A stretch of DNA of 64,000 bases from an uncultured Flavobacteriales bacterium (GTDB lineage: Bacteria > Bacteroidota > Bacteroidia > Flavobacteriales_D > Parvicellaceae), in the NCBI GenBank assembly GCA_943787535.1, contig CALSMU010000019.1:48964-112963 (forward strand), given 5' to 3'. Made by a program: the position numbers and the translations under genes. How positions within the stretch are numbered: the first letter of the stretch is position 1; each line of letters opens with the position of its first letter. The notes beneath the pieces are model-generated. The model was not told the origin of the DNA. It did no database searches and worked only from the letters and a program-made list of their open reading frames with translations. Positions 48,101-56,830 of this stretch are shown one piece after another.

Positions 48101-50512
48101 TCCATTAATAGTAAACTCTACCGATGTTGCATTTGTAATGCTATACTCCAAGTAACCTTTAGAATTGGATGTTAAATGTGGATTAGCGGCTGGCGAAACT
48201 TGCGTTAAGGTTGGTTTTTCACAAGGAGGAACATCGTAAATCACGGTTTGTGTTTTAGAGGCAGTTCCAGCCACATTTGTTCCTGTAATCAATAGTGTGT
48301 TTGCTCCTTCTAACAAATTTGCTGAATAACTAAATTCTGTCGTTGCGGGGTCATAAATAAAATTTGAAACCGGAACACCATTGTATACAGCGGTTACATT
48401 GTTTGCGTTATTTACATTTAAAATGTTAGCGGTTATTGTCTGAGTAGGGAAACCTACCATGTAAGGTGTTACAATAGGCTTTGTTATTGTTACAATTGGC
48501 GGGTTAATCTCTAAAGGCTTCTTATAAATTACTCTTGCTACCTTAGCGTCACTACCTACCGTATTTGTACCTTTAATCTCAAACATGTTGCTTCCATTGA
48601 TTAAATTAGCATTAAAAGAAACGAGCTTTGTAATTGGGTTAAAACTAAAGTTTGTTATTGCCGATCCATTCTGTTTCACCGAAATTCCTGGTTTTCCAAA
48701 TACATTTAATACAGTTGCTTTAATGGTCATATTGCTAACAGCAACCGAATGTGGCGAAACAGCAGGGCTTAAAAAAGTTACAGCCGGTGGGGGAAGTGTT
48801 TCGGGTTGTGCATAAAGAATTGTTGTTGACTCAGAATCATAACCACCAGCATTGGATGCAGATATTTGAATCACATTTGTTCCTACTATTAAATTAGCCG
48901 GAAAAGAAACTTGTTTTGTCTCTGACTTGTAGGCAAAGTTTTGCTGAATACCGCCGTTTACATAAACCTTTATTTGGTTTTTGAAGCTCACATTTTTAAC
49001 CGTTCCGTTAATATTAACTAATGAGTTTGTTGTGTTGTAAGGGTTAAGGGCGGGAAAGGTAATGTCAACTATTGGAGGCAAGGCATTAGCAATATTATAA
49101 GTAATTGTACATGTTTTTGAGACACTTCCTTGCGAATTTGTAGCTGTAATTTGAACCGTGTTATTTCCTTCTTTTAATGTTAATCCTGAACTGAAAACCT
49201 TAGAAATATTGTTGTAATTAAAATTAGTATAATTTATTCCATTAAATGTAAATGCAATTTGACTGGCGTTATCAACATTTAATATCGTAGACGTTAGAAT
49301 AAGTTGTGATGATTCAACGATAAATGGACAATATGTTGGGTTCGTTATAGTAACAATTGGAGGCGGTGTAACTTCAATCGGTTGTTGAAGAATAATTATT
49401 TTTGAATCTTGGTCGGAACCATAAGTATTTGAACCACTTATTTCAAAAACATTATTTCCTGGCTGCAATATTACAGAAGCGTCAAAATGATTCGTGCTAC
49501 TATTGTAATTAAAGTTACTTAATTGAATTCCATTCTGCTTAAAAACAACTTTATCCTTTCTCTCAACATAATAAATGTTGGCGCTTATTGTAAAGGTATT
49601 GTTTTGAACGGTTGTGTTGTTTATAGATGGATTAGTAATGTTAACTAATGGTTTATTTCCAACCGGTGTATTTACAACTGGCGTAGGATTTACAGTAGTG
49701 TAGTTATTTACGTTGCCGCTATTGTTTACTGTATAGTTTTCCCTTCCTGAACCGAATAAGTTCCATCTAAAATACAATGCAGAATAATGGTATTTATCAT
49801 TTATGCCATTAGGCATCCCATTTAATTTACTATCTGCCAAAGCATACGTGATTTTATGCTCTAATCCCATTGAAAAATGGTAAGGGAACTGATATCCAAT
49901 ACCAAAACCAAGAGAAGGCATGAAATCTGTTCCTCTTTCTTTTATGGTTGTTTCATAAGAGTTATCTAACATGCGATCCAAGTCATCTACGATCTCATTT
50001 GGACTTTGTGAATTATCAATGGATAAATAGTTGTAATCTCCAAATATTCCATTTTCATAGTTTGCTTTTACCGAGTAATTAGTAAGACCTATTCCTCCAA
50101 AACCATATAATAAAATACCGGTTGACTCGCGCAAGCGGTTTAGCGTTAGCACCCCCTCAAGTGTGTGCTCGTGCAGGTTTAGTCGGTAATTTTGATAACC
50201 TAAAAAGGAAGATGTGCCTACCAAGATTATGCTGGTATCTGTGGAATAACCTTTATTCCATCCCCCTAAGTATCTGTATCGTAAGTCAAAAGCAAGAAAA
50301 GCGCCTTCTTTTTCATAAATTGATTTTCCAAAAGTCAACCCACCGCTAATTCCTCCTTTTGGCGTATAGTCAAAGTCGTTTTGCTGCCAAGCACCTCCTA
50401 TGTTGAAGCCTAAATTCCATCCATAGTCATTTTCATAATTAACAAACTGCCCTTTTGAAGAAGTAATTAAGAGAAAGAATATTGTAACCGTAAAAAGTAA
50501 ATGCTTTTTCAT
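45131..50512 (-). CDS. Giant outer-membrane/repeat protein: beta-barrel, 12 Ig-like repeats, Ala/Lys stalk
   Basis: A 1793-residue mosaic. A signal peptide (1-21) leads into a barrel-like region (about 22-255) with alternating aromatic/hydrophobic strands typical of PorT/OmpA-like barrels (e.g. WNLGFNIGGAW, YHYSALYFRWNLFG). After a Asn/Thr/Pro linker come 12 repeats of about 85-100 residues (about 280-1475), each ending in an 'EGxNxxxIxxTN..G' strand, resembling bacterial Ig-like domains; later copies carry paired cysteines at their borders. A unique cysteine-containing domain (about 1475-1600) is followed by a TPR-like helix pair (ADMYYNSKKWSSAKQYYNQA) and eight 16-residue Ala/Lys/Asp repeats, like a TolA stalk. 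No type IX sorting tail is present. It has no recognisable enzymatic domain. A surface or periplasm-spanning scaffold is inference. Confidence 0.8.
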   Translation of the reverse strand: MKKHLLFTVTIFFLLITSSKGQFVNYENDYGWNLGFNIGGAWQQNDFDYTPKGGISGGLTFGKSIYEKEGAFLAFDLRYRYLGGWNKGYSTDTSIILVGTSSFLGYQNYRLNLHEHTLEGVLTLNRLRESTGILLYGFGGIGLTNYSVKANYENGIFGDYNYLSIDNSQSPNEIVDDLDRMLDNSYETTIKERGTDFMPSLGFGIGYQFPYHFSMGLEHKITYALADSKLNGMPNGINDKYHYSALYFRWNLFGSGRENYTVNNSGNVNNYTTVNPTPVVNTPVGNKPLVNITNPSINNTTVQNNTFTISANIYYVERKDKVVFKQNGIQLSNFNYNSSTNHFDASVILQPGNNVFEISGSNTYGSDQDSKIIILQQPIEVTPPPIVTITNPTYCPFIVESSQLILTSTILNVDNASQIAFTFNGINYTNFNYNNISKVFSSGLTLKEGNNTVQITATNSQGSVSKTCTITYNIANALPPIVDITFPALNPYNTTNSLVNINGTVKNVSFKNQIKVYVNGGIQQNFAYKSETKQVSFPANLIVGTNVIQISASNAGGYDSESTTILYAQPETLPPPAVTFLSPAVSPHSVAVSNMTIKATVLNVFGKPGISVKQNGSAITNFSFNPITKLVSFNANLINGSNMFEIKGTNTVGSDAKVARVIYKKPLEINPPIVTITKPIVTPYMVGFPTQTITANILNVNNANNVTAVYNGVPVSNFIYDPATTEFSYSANLLEGANTLLITGTNVAGTASKTQTVIYDVPPCEKPTLTQVSPAANPHLTSNSKGYLEYSITNATSVEFTINGQSSPGFNFNQATGKFTSMLHLTEGATSYEVIATNNCGSTSQMTAIIYEEELPCYEPTISFINPSVSPFEHIGKTGNTSFNVSVENITNENMVLVKLNGSPVSFTYNSLTGHVSGAISLIEGSNTVSISATNECGNTTSETIITYVGIQDQLPPPVVTITAPNTNPYATSNSTETITATVLNVAGVNDISAIFNGVPTTNFSYNSTNKVFSYNAPLVDGINSLIVSGTNTVGTDSKTQTITKSEPCVDPTVSFDQPTANTNGYASFFATVGNITNSNLIVVSHNGSPVPYTYDSGTGKVSVTLTLVEGNNLIGISVSNACGSALSEHNIAYAAPIEEPCVNPLITTSSPPVSNSPQYNFTAVISNILSASNVTLTLNGIGVSSSFDESNGDLSAMLTLIEGNNTIIVNANECDGSTLTTIVNYTVHTLPFDTTETLLGGPPRCENPIITISSGTTSSAANYNLSGIISNITDGGNVSVTLNGTNTASSFSLNTKILTASLVLNEGNNTIVVLANECDGASETLNVLYTAPCNPVAYSLVMPNTTSAISADADYMIKVSAVNVPASSNITTTLNGASVPFTFDANSGMINCSDLTLEEGDNPVVLTIENDCSNETIYFTITYEATVVEELVPCGPRFNPGNAAWQFCLVTPAGTYSREDLVNNPSFSYSGPATSVYFKPIAGGGDATVNGLPYSLQNGQYYLFQGGVTVDVSSSHPGSMGHWEVCVNASSIPVFGNGNNRPASPCENKSATGGGNQTEIDAGVKAKEAAEKKAKEDLDVAYNSAIQKADMYYNSKKWSSAKQYYNQASVLKPNESYPKNKIEELEAFLKTEAQKKADAAAAAKAKVDAAAKAKADAAAKAKAAAAAKAKADAAAKAKAAAAAKAKADAAAKAKAAAAAKAKADAAAKAKAAAAAKAKADAAAKAKAAAAAKAKADAAAKAKAAAAAKAKADAAAKAKAAAAAKAKADAAAKAKAAAAAKAKAGAAAKAGGK
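45167..45568 (-). repeat. 48-bp tandem repeat, eight units, coding
   Basis: Eight tandem 48-bp units in the 3' end of the giant gene, each encoding 16 residues of the pattern KADAAAKAKAAAAAKA. The units differ only at synonymous positions (GCC/GCT, AAA/TAA-adjacent third bases on the coding strand), which gives at least three subtypes in mixed order. This suggests recent unit duplication or recombination and possible copy-number variation. Confidence 0.93.
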
Positions 50513-50564
50513 AATAATAGATTTCTATAAAGGCCACATAGCACAATTCGTACCAACTGTTAAA

Positions 50565-50572
50565 CAAATGTA
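50565..50572 (-). promoter_or_regulatory. Putative -7 box upstream of the giant gene
   Basis: On the minus strand TACATTTG fits TAnnTTTG, giving a leader of roughly 45-50 nt. A -33 element is not clear. Confidence 0.35.
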
Positions 50573-50614
50573 ATAAAACGACACTATTCATTTGTAATGG
50601 AATACAATAAAATG

Positions 50615-50645
50615 TTGATTTTTTCAAGGTATTTATTTAAATTTG
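50615..50645 (+). promoter_or_regulatory. Promoter of the T9SS cargo/SprF pair
   Basis: TTG at 50615-50617 is followed after 20 bp by TAAATTTG at 50638-50645, a good match to the Bacteroidota consensus. The box ends 7 bp before the ATG at 50653, so the transcript should have almost no leader. Confidence 0.55.
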
Positions 50646-50652
50646 CCGTTTT

Positions 50653-51960
50653 ATGAAACAGCTGCTGTCCATACTCATACTTGTATTTTCAAATGTTATT
50701 GTGTTCCATGCTCAGCCGGGAAACGATGATTGCACAAGCCCTACAACTTTATGTGCCAACCAAGCTCAACCTGGAAGTACACAAGACGCAACAATTAGCG
50801 TTTGTATCGGATGTTCTGATGGTGCTACTGCTGCTGGAAACTTTTGCTTTACCTTGGAGAATACAGTTTGGTTTTCATTTACGACAAACTCTATAGGGGG
50901 TGATGCACAAATTGATTTTTCTAACATGGCATTTGATTTAACAGCTGGATTTGGTTCTAGCTTGGAAGCTGTTGTCATCGAGGCAGGTGTAGCTTGCGAT
51001 GAAGCTACTTATTCTGCTGTTTCGAATTGTGAAACAACAATTGACGGAACAGTAGGACAATCCACACTTACGGCGTCAGGGTTGCAGCCCAATACTACCT
51101 ATTATGTTCAAGTTGATGGTTCAATGAATGGAGCTGATACAAATCCCGCCTCAGCTATGTTTGATATTACAGCTAGTGGTTCGGCGGTTGATCAAATTCC
51201 GCCAACGGTTGGAATCTCTTCAAGCGCAACAGACGTTTGTGTAAATGATGATGTTACCTTTACAGCTAATGCTTCTGACTGTAACTTTTCAAGTACGGTT
51301 GAATGGTTTGTAAACGGGTTAACTGTGGCGACTGGAGCAGATAATACCTATACGAGCTCTGGTTTTTCTGATGGTGATGAAATAACAGCAACATTTACTT
51401 GTTTAGGCAGTTGTCCAATAAGCAGTACTTCAGCCGAAATAGTCCTAACAGTAGACGACCCAATGGCTGATGCGGGAGAGGATGTTTTAATTCCTTTTGG
51501 GGAAAGCACTATTCTTCAAGGAAGCGGCAATGGCTCTTATTTCTGGGGTCCCATTGATGACTTGTCATCTTCTACCTCGCCCCAGCCTCTAGCCAGTCCA
51601 GACGTAACTACAACATACCAGCTTACGGTGACGTCGGCAGGAGGTTGTGAATCCTATGACGAGGTTACTGTTTTTTTGGAAAGTCCTATTTTCTCAGCAA
51701 ACACGCTTACTCCAAATGATGACGGATTAAATGATTATTGGGAAATAGGTAATATTAGTAGTTACCCCAGAGCAAAAGTTAGTGTATATGATAGGTGGGG
51801 CCAAAAAGTTTTTAATGTAGTGGGTTACACAAATGATAAAAGATGGGATGGAACTTACAAAGGACTTAAATTACCTGCGGCAACCTACTTTTATGTAATT
51901 GATTTACAAACAGGAAATGACAAAGGGATAGTCACAGGGTCTATTACTATTATTTTATAA
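50653..51960 (+). CDS. T9SS type-B cargo protein with PKD-like domains
   Basis: A 435-residue secreted protein. The signal peptide (about 1-20) precedes a 'GNDDCTSPTTLC' cysteine-rich domain related to bacterial pre-peptidase-like modules, then a PKD-like domain (about 180-260) and the type-B sorting domain (about 345-435): ANTLTPNDDGLNDYWEI, then VYDRWGQKVF, then WDGTYKG. The TGA-free stop TAA at 51958 shares its last A with the ATG of the PorP/SprF gene, so the two are translationally coupled. In Bacteroidota such SprF-linked cargoes are often adhesins or motility proteins. Confidence 0.9.
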   Translation: MKQLLSILILVFSNVIVFHAQPGNDDCTSPTTLCANQAQPGSTQDATISVCIGCSDGATAAGNFCFTLENTVWFSFTTNSIGGDAQIDFSNMAFDLTAGFGSSLEAVVIEAGVACDEATYSAVSNCETTIDGTVGQSTLTASGLQPNTTYYVQVDGSMNGADTNPASAMFDITASGSAVDQIPPTVGISSSATDVCVNDDVTFTANASDCNFSSTVEWFVNGLTVATGADNTYTSSGFSDGDEITATFTCLGSCPISSTSAEIVLTVDDPMADAGEDVLIPFGESTILQGSGNGSYFWGPIDDLSSSTSPQPLASPDVTTTYQLTVTSAGGCESYDEVTVFLESPIFSANTLTPNDDGLNDYWEIGNISSYPRAKVSVYDRWGQKVFNVVGYTNDKRWDGTYKGLKLPAATYFYVIDLQTGNDKGIVTGSITIIL

Positions 51961-52892
51961 TGAAGCTGTATATAGGAATATTGGTTTTTTTTATTTGCGC
52001 CCAATTTAAGGGTCAGCAAACGGCTCAATTCACACAATACATTTTTAATGGGTTTGCTATTAATCCTGCTCTTGCAGGGAGCAAACCATGTTTAGATGTA
52101 AAATTAGGATATCGATTACAATGGGTTGGTTTTGAGGGGGCACCAAAAACCACATTTGCTTCGGTAAACGGAGAGTTAAAATTTAAAAAAGTTAAGAGTA
52201 TTAGAACAAAGCATGGAGCCGGAGTTTATGTAGAAAGTGATGTAATTGGACCCATTAAAAAAACAACCATGTATCTAGCCTATGCCTATCATTTTCCTTT
52301 GTCTAGAGGAATTACAGCTTCAACCGGGGTGTTTGCCGGATTGCAAGAATTACGTTTAGATGCAACAAAAATATCGGTTGCTGATGGCGGCGATCCCTTA
52401 ATTCGAGGTTCTGGAGCTCGTTTTATTATTCCTGATATTTCCCCTGGATTTTTTATTGGTCATAAAGATTGGTTCACGGGTTTTAGTATTCGCCAAGCTT
52501 TTCCAAAAAAATGGGGTTTAATAGGTTCTGATAAAACTAAAAACACTTTACACTATTTGTTGGTCGGTGGAAAAAGGTTTGAAACAGGAGACGAAATAAA
52601 TGTGGTGCCCTCGGCAATGCTGAAATGGACGGGTTATACAAACCCATCAGTTGATTTAAATTTATTATTTGAATTGAATCACCATTTTGAGGTTGGTGCT
52701 TCCTGGCGAAATATAGACGCGTTTGCTGGAATTGTAAAAATCAACTTTTTAGAGTATTTTTCTTTGGGGTATTCTTTTGACTTTACGACGTCGAAAATAC
52801 GTCTTGGCAGCTCAAATACACATGAAGTAATACTTGGAATATATTCATGTCCTAGAGGAGAATCAGATTATTTATGCCCTGCCTTTAATTAG
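51960..52892 (+). CDS. PorP/SprF family type IX secretion membrane protein
   Basis: A 310-residue outer-membrane protein. The signal peptide (about 1-17) is followed by QQTAQFTQYIFNGFAINPALAGS, a PorP/SprF hallmark (short segment: FNGFAINPALAG), and beta-strand-rich sequence up to the end (SYSFDFTTSKIRLGSSNTHE). These proteins are accessory subunits of the type IX system that assist the export or surface attachment of the cargo encoded beside them. It overlaps the upstream cargo gene by one base. The core gld/spr genes are not in the window. Confidence 0.93.
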   Translation: MKLYIGILVFFICAQFKGQQTAQFTQYIFNGFAINPALAGSKPCLDVKLGYRLQWVGFEGAPKTTFASVNGELKFKKVKSIRTKHGAGVYVESDVIGPIKKTTMYLAYAYHFPLSRGITASTGVFAGLQELRLDATKISVADGGDPLIRGSGARFIIPDISPGFFIGHKDWFTGFSIRQAFPKKWGLIGSDKTKNTLHYLLVGGKRFETGDEINVVPSAMLKWTGYTNPSVDLNLLFELNHHFEVGASWRNIDAFAGIVKINFLEYFSLGYSFDFTTSKIRLGSSNTHEVILGIYSCPRGESDYLCPAFN

Positions 52893-52964
52893 TAAAAGGA
52901 TCTTTTCTATGAATCATTAGTCAATAAAGCTGTTTGCCAAAAAGTGCTGTAAAAAGTAAAAAGA

Positions 52965-53864
52965 TTAGTATTTGTCTTTAGACCCAATAACACCATTCCC
53001 AGCAAAAACACCTTTTTTAAATACTTCAATGTGATCTAACAAGCCAAATTCATCATAAATGTAATGCCTTCCGTCATTTAAACGACCATTTGAAAACTCT
53101 CCATCCATTAGAATATTTCCAGCCTTATCATAGGTCTTGTGGTACCCATCAACAATTTGACTTCCACTTTTACCACCTTGCGCCGAGTTTTCATCTCCCT
53201 TGGCCTTTGGTCCTTTTTCAACAATCGGTGGGTTAGGATCTTTGTAAGGCGGATTTTTTCTTTCGAATAATACTGGCTCGCTTGCCACTCCATTTGCAAA
53301 TGTTTTCTCTTTTTTCTTATCTCCATTTTCATAAAACCATTCTGCCTTGCCTGTTTCTTTCCCAGAAATCGTTTCAAATTCTAATTCTTTTTGGCCATTT
53401 TCAAACCAAAAAGTAACTAAACCTTCGGTTTCCCCAACTTCATTAAAAGTTTTCTTCTGTTTTGGCGTCCCGTCTGGGTAGTACATAGCAAATTCCCCGA
53501 CCAAATTCCCCCCTTTCATTGAACCACTCTCTTCTAGCTGTCCATTTTCATAAAATGATTTATAATCTCCCGTAGGCCTTCCTCGATCATAGAATACTTC
53601 TGCTTTTTTCTGGCCATTTGGCCAATATTTAATCCAAACACCAACTTTTCTACTTTTTTTATATTCTCCTTCTTCAACTTTAGCACCCTCATCAAATCCT
53701 TTCTGCCTACTCATATCGCCTGTAATAATCCATGGCCCAGTTTTTTTTCCGTCAGCATCATAAGCATTTTGAGCCGACACCCCTCCTTCAGAAAAGAACA
53801 TGAAGCCCATAAACATGACTGCGACGATGATGAATTTTTGTATCATAAAAGACATTTTTTGCAT
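52965..53864 (-). CDS. YwqK-like protein with MORN-variant repeats
   Basis: About 300 residues from ATG 53864; ATGs at 53855 and 53846 are also possible, and a longer in-frame start at 53945 would place 27 extra residues before the signal peptide. A hydrophobic segment ending at about 'VSAQ' is a signal peptide. The body consists of repeated 'W.YWPNGQKKAEVFYDRG' / 'YENGQLEESGS' units, the MORN-like repeats of the YwqK family. The toxin-antitoxin label given to this family is not supported by any adjacent toxin. It is probably periplasmic or surface-exposed. Confidence 0.8.
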   Translation of the reverse strand: MQKMSFMIQKFIIVAVMFMGFMFFSEGGVSAQNAYDADGKKTGPWIITGDMSRQKGFDEGAKVEEGEYKKSRKVGVWIKYWPNGQKKAEVFYDRGRPTGDYKSFYENGQLEESGSMKGGNLVGEFAMYYPDGTPKQKKTFNEVGETEGLVTFWFENGQKELEFETISGKETGKAEWFYENGDKKKEKTFANGVASEPVLFERKNPPYKDPNPPIVEKGPKAKGDENSAQGGKSGSQIVDGYHKTYDKAGNILMDGEFSNGRLNDGRHYIYDEFGLLDHIEVFKKGVFAGNGVIGSKDKY

Positions 53865-54212
53865 TGCCCTGCAAAGTACATAAAAATTGGGCCAAAATTT
53901 CTTCAGATGGATGAAGTTATAAATTTTTTCAAAAAAAAACACCATTTACCAGTAGTAATTGTATAAATATTAACAATGTTTATATTAACTACACAACACA
54001 TCTGTATAATTAACAAAATAAATTAAGTTCAAGACACTTTTGTAAAGAAGGATATTTTCTGGCAGATTATAGCAAAAAGACGGTAATGATAGAAAGCTAT
54101 GATCTTTATCCAATAATTTATTAGTTTTGGGTGTCTATTACAAAGTGTTCTTGCTCAAGGTCAGGCAACGAAAACTTAAGTCACGTCACAAGATTGATAA
54201 GTAAATAATTAT

Positions 54213-54995
54213 ATGAAAATTGCTTTAGTTCAAGCCGAGTTAACTTGGGAAGACAACGATAAAAACCTAGAACATTTTTCAAGTATATTGGAGAGCATAA
54301 AAGGTGTCGATATTTTTGTTCTTCCAGAAATGTTTAACTCCGGCTTTACAACAAATTCTCATGGTGTTGGACAAAAAATGGAAGGGAAAGCCGTTTGCTG
54401 GTTGCAAAAAATGGCAATTGAAAAAGACGCTGTATTTGTAGCTAGTCTAATTATTATCGAAAACACAAGGCGATATAACAGGCTGGTTTGGGCAGCGCCA
54501 AATGGAGTCACTAATACCTATGATAAGAAGCACCTTTTTAGAATGGCTAGTGAGCACAATTATTTTATGCCCGGAAAAGAACGTGTTATAATAGAACACA
54601 AAGGAGTCCGATTTTGTCCACAAATATGCTACGATTTAAGATTTCCTATTTGGAGTCGGAATTCAGATGGAAAATCTAAATTCCCCGTATATGATTGCCT
54701 AATTTATGTTGCAAATTGGCCAGAAGCAAGAAACGATGCGTGGACTTCTCTATTGAAGGCAAGAGCAATAGAAAATCAAGCTTTTGTTGTCGGTGTAAAT
54801 CGGGTTGGCTTAGATGGAAATGGAATTAAATATTCTGGAGATTCTCGTTTTTTCTCTCCCAAAGGAGACAGATTAGACCAAGTCATTTCCGGTAAAGAAA
54901 TGACCAGTATAGTTACATTGGACTTGACAATGCTAAATGAGTTCCGTGAAAATTTTCCAGTATTTCATGATGGAGACCTTTTCAAACTCTTATAA
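54213..54995 (+). CDS. Nitrilase-family amidase (omega-amidase/YafV-like)
   Basis: A 260-residue cytosolic amidohydrolase of the carbon-nitrogen hydrolase superfamily. The catalytic triad is Glu39 (LPEMFNSGF), Lys105 (YDKKHLFRM) and the nucleophile Cys139 (CPQICYDLRFP). The motif pattern resembles YafV/omega-amidase, which hydrolyses 2-oxoglutaramate and similar omega-amides in methionine salvage or glutamine repair. The specific substrate is inferred. A 268-bp gap upstream of it shows no promoter I can support with confidence. Confidence 0.9.
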   Translation: MKIALVQAELTWEDNDKNLEHFSSILESIKGVDIFVLPEMFNSGFTTNSHGVGQKMEGKAVCWLQKMAIEKDAVFVASLIIIENTRRYNRLVWAAPNGVTNTYDKKHLFRMASEHNYFMPGKERVIIEHKGVRFCPQICYDLRFPIWSRNSDGKSKFPVYDCLIYVANWPEARNDAWTSLLKARAIENQAFVVGVNRVGLDGNGIKYSGDSRFFSPKGDRLDQVISGKEMTSIVTLDLTMLNEFRENFPVFHDGDLFKLL

Positions 54996-55093
54996 ACAAA
55001 ACCAGAATTGGAAATTTATCATAAAAAAAACTTATTTTACCTTTAACTAAAAGGTTACTTTTGCGCTTTTCTGAACCGAAAAGCTTTAGCCAA

Positions 55094-56708
55094 ATGAGAA
55101 AACTATTTAACAACTTTACACACAATCCAAAAAATGACATCCTTTCAGGCCTCACTGTTGCATTAGCTTTGGTTCCTGAAGCTGTGGCTTTTGCTTTTGT
55201 TGCAGGAATTGACCCCTTAGTTGGTTTATACGGAGCTTTTATGATGGGGCTTATAACGGCATTATTTGGTGGTAGACCAGGAATGATTTCAGGAGCTACG
55301 GGAGCAATGGCGGTTGTAATGGTTCACATGATTCAAAAAGGAAATGAAGTTGGAAATGCAATGCAAGTTCCTGTTGATAACCTGGGATTACAATGGCTTT
55401 TTATCACTCTTTTGTTGGTTGGAATTATTCAAATTTCAGCAGGCTTTTTAAAACTTGGAAAGTTTGTAAGGCTTATTCCTCACCCTGTTATGATGGGATT
55501 TGTTAATGGTCTTAGCCATTGTGATTTTTATTTCTCAGTTGGGTCTTTTTATGAAAAATGTGGACGGGACTCCACAAATCATGGAAGGTTCCGAGTTGTG
55601 GATGATGATTGGGCTGGTAGTCTTAACTATGGGTATAATGTTTGGGTTACCCAAGCTGACAAAAAAAATTCCTGCTGCTTTGGTTGCAATAATAGTTGTT
55701 GCTGCTATTACTATTTTGGGGCACATAGAAGTTAGCACAGTCGGTTCTTTCATTAGTGATGGAGGAGGAGAGGGGCTTGAAGGATCCTTGCCTTCTTTTC
55801 AATCCCAAATATTCAGTTTCTTTGGGAGCCTAAATGGTCACTGGGACTTGATTATTTCGACGGCATTTTTAATGGCAGCAGTTGGTTTAATTGAATCATT
55901 GATGACATTGAATTTAGTTGATGATATTACTGAAACTAGGGGAAGTGGTAACCGAGAATGTGTAGCTCAGGGTGGCGCAAATTTGCTAAACGGATTATTT
56001 GGTGGAATGGGCGGATGCGCAATGATTGGACAATCATTAATTAATGTTAATTCAGGTGGCCGAGGCCGATTATCTGGAGTTACAGCAGCTATTGCTTTAC
56101 TATGTTTTATATTATTCGGAGCTCCACTAATAGAGCAAATTCCTCTAGCAGCGCTAGTAGGCGTTATGTTCATGGTGGTTATCGGAACGTTTGCATGGAG
56201 TAGTTTTAGAATCATAAGAAAAATTCCTTTACCTGATGCAATCGTTTTAATTGCGGTTTCTGCTATTACTGTTTGGCAAGATTTAGCAATTGCCGTGATT
56301 GCGGGAGTAATTATGTCTGCATTGGTTTTTGCTTGGAAAAATGCGGCAATGATACGTGCGAGAAAAAAGACAAAGGAAGACGGAACATTGGTTTATGAAA
56401 TTTGGGGACCTCTCTTTTTTGGTTCTGTTCAAATGTTTGGTTCCAAATTTAACCCTAAAAATGACCCAGATAAAATAGAAATTGACTTTATCGAATCCAG
56501 AGTATCGGATCACTCAGGTATTGAAGCAATAAAATCAATTACGGATAAATATAGGCAATTTGGTAAACAAATAAGGCTAACACACTTAAGCCCTGAATGC
56601 AAAGTGCTGTTGTTAAAATCAGACCCTAATTTTGGAAACATTATTGAATCGTCAATTGACGATCCAAGATATCATGTCGTTACTGATTTAATGGACAATG
56701 AGGTCTGA
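55094..56708 (+). pseudogene. SulP-family anion transporter split by a +1 frameshift
   Basis: Two overlapping frames together make one SulP transporter. The first begins at ATG 55094 (55061 is a TTG upstream and less likely) and is conserved up to [11 protein letters not shown]; the second frame carries on with [12 protein letters not shown] and the rest to 56708, including the STAS-domain region (about the last 110 residues). The switch fits GGT-CTT-A-GCC-ATT at 55508-55520: skipping the A at 55514 restores GL-AIVIF. It would import sulfate or another anion (bicarbonate is possible in marine relatives). As it stands it is a frameshifted gene; assembly error or programmed shift are alternatives. 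Confidence 0.85.
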
Positions 56709-56782
56709 CGATTGGTCTAACATAAGTAAAATCGGTTTGCAGTTTAGGTTTATTTATTTTAGCCATTGTTAGGCCCTTTTAC

Positions 56783-56811
56783 TTTGTTTTTAATGGGTAA
56801 GTGTATATTTG
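56783..56811 (+). promoter_or_regulatory. Promoter of the WG-repeat/TonB gene
   Basis: TTTG at 56783-56786 and TATATTTG at 56804-56811, spaced by 17 bp, match the Bacteroidota consensus closely. The start codon follows 19 bp after the -7 box. Confidence 0.65.
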
Positions 56812-56830
56812 TCGAAATTATAACCGGTAA

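Noticed and set aside
52965..53864. Toxin-antitoxin label commonly attached to YwqK proteins
   Set aside because: No toxin gene is adjacent, and the protein has a signal peptide, which does not fit a cytosolic antitoxin.
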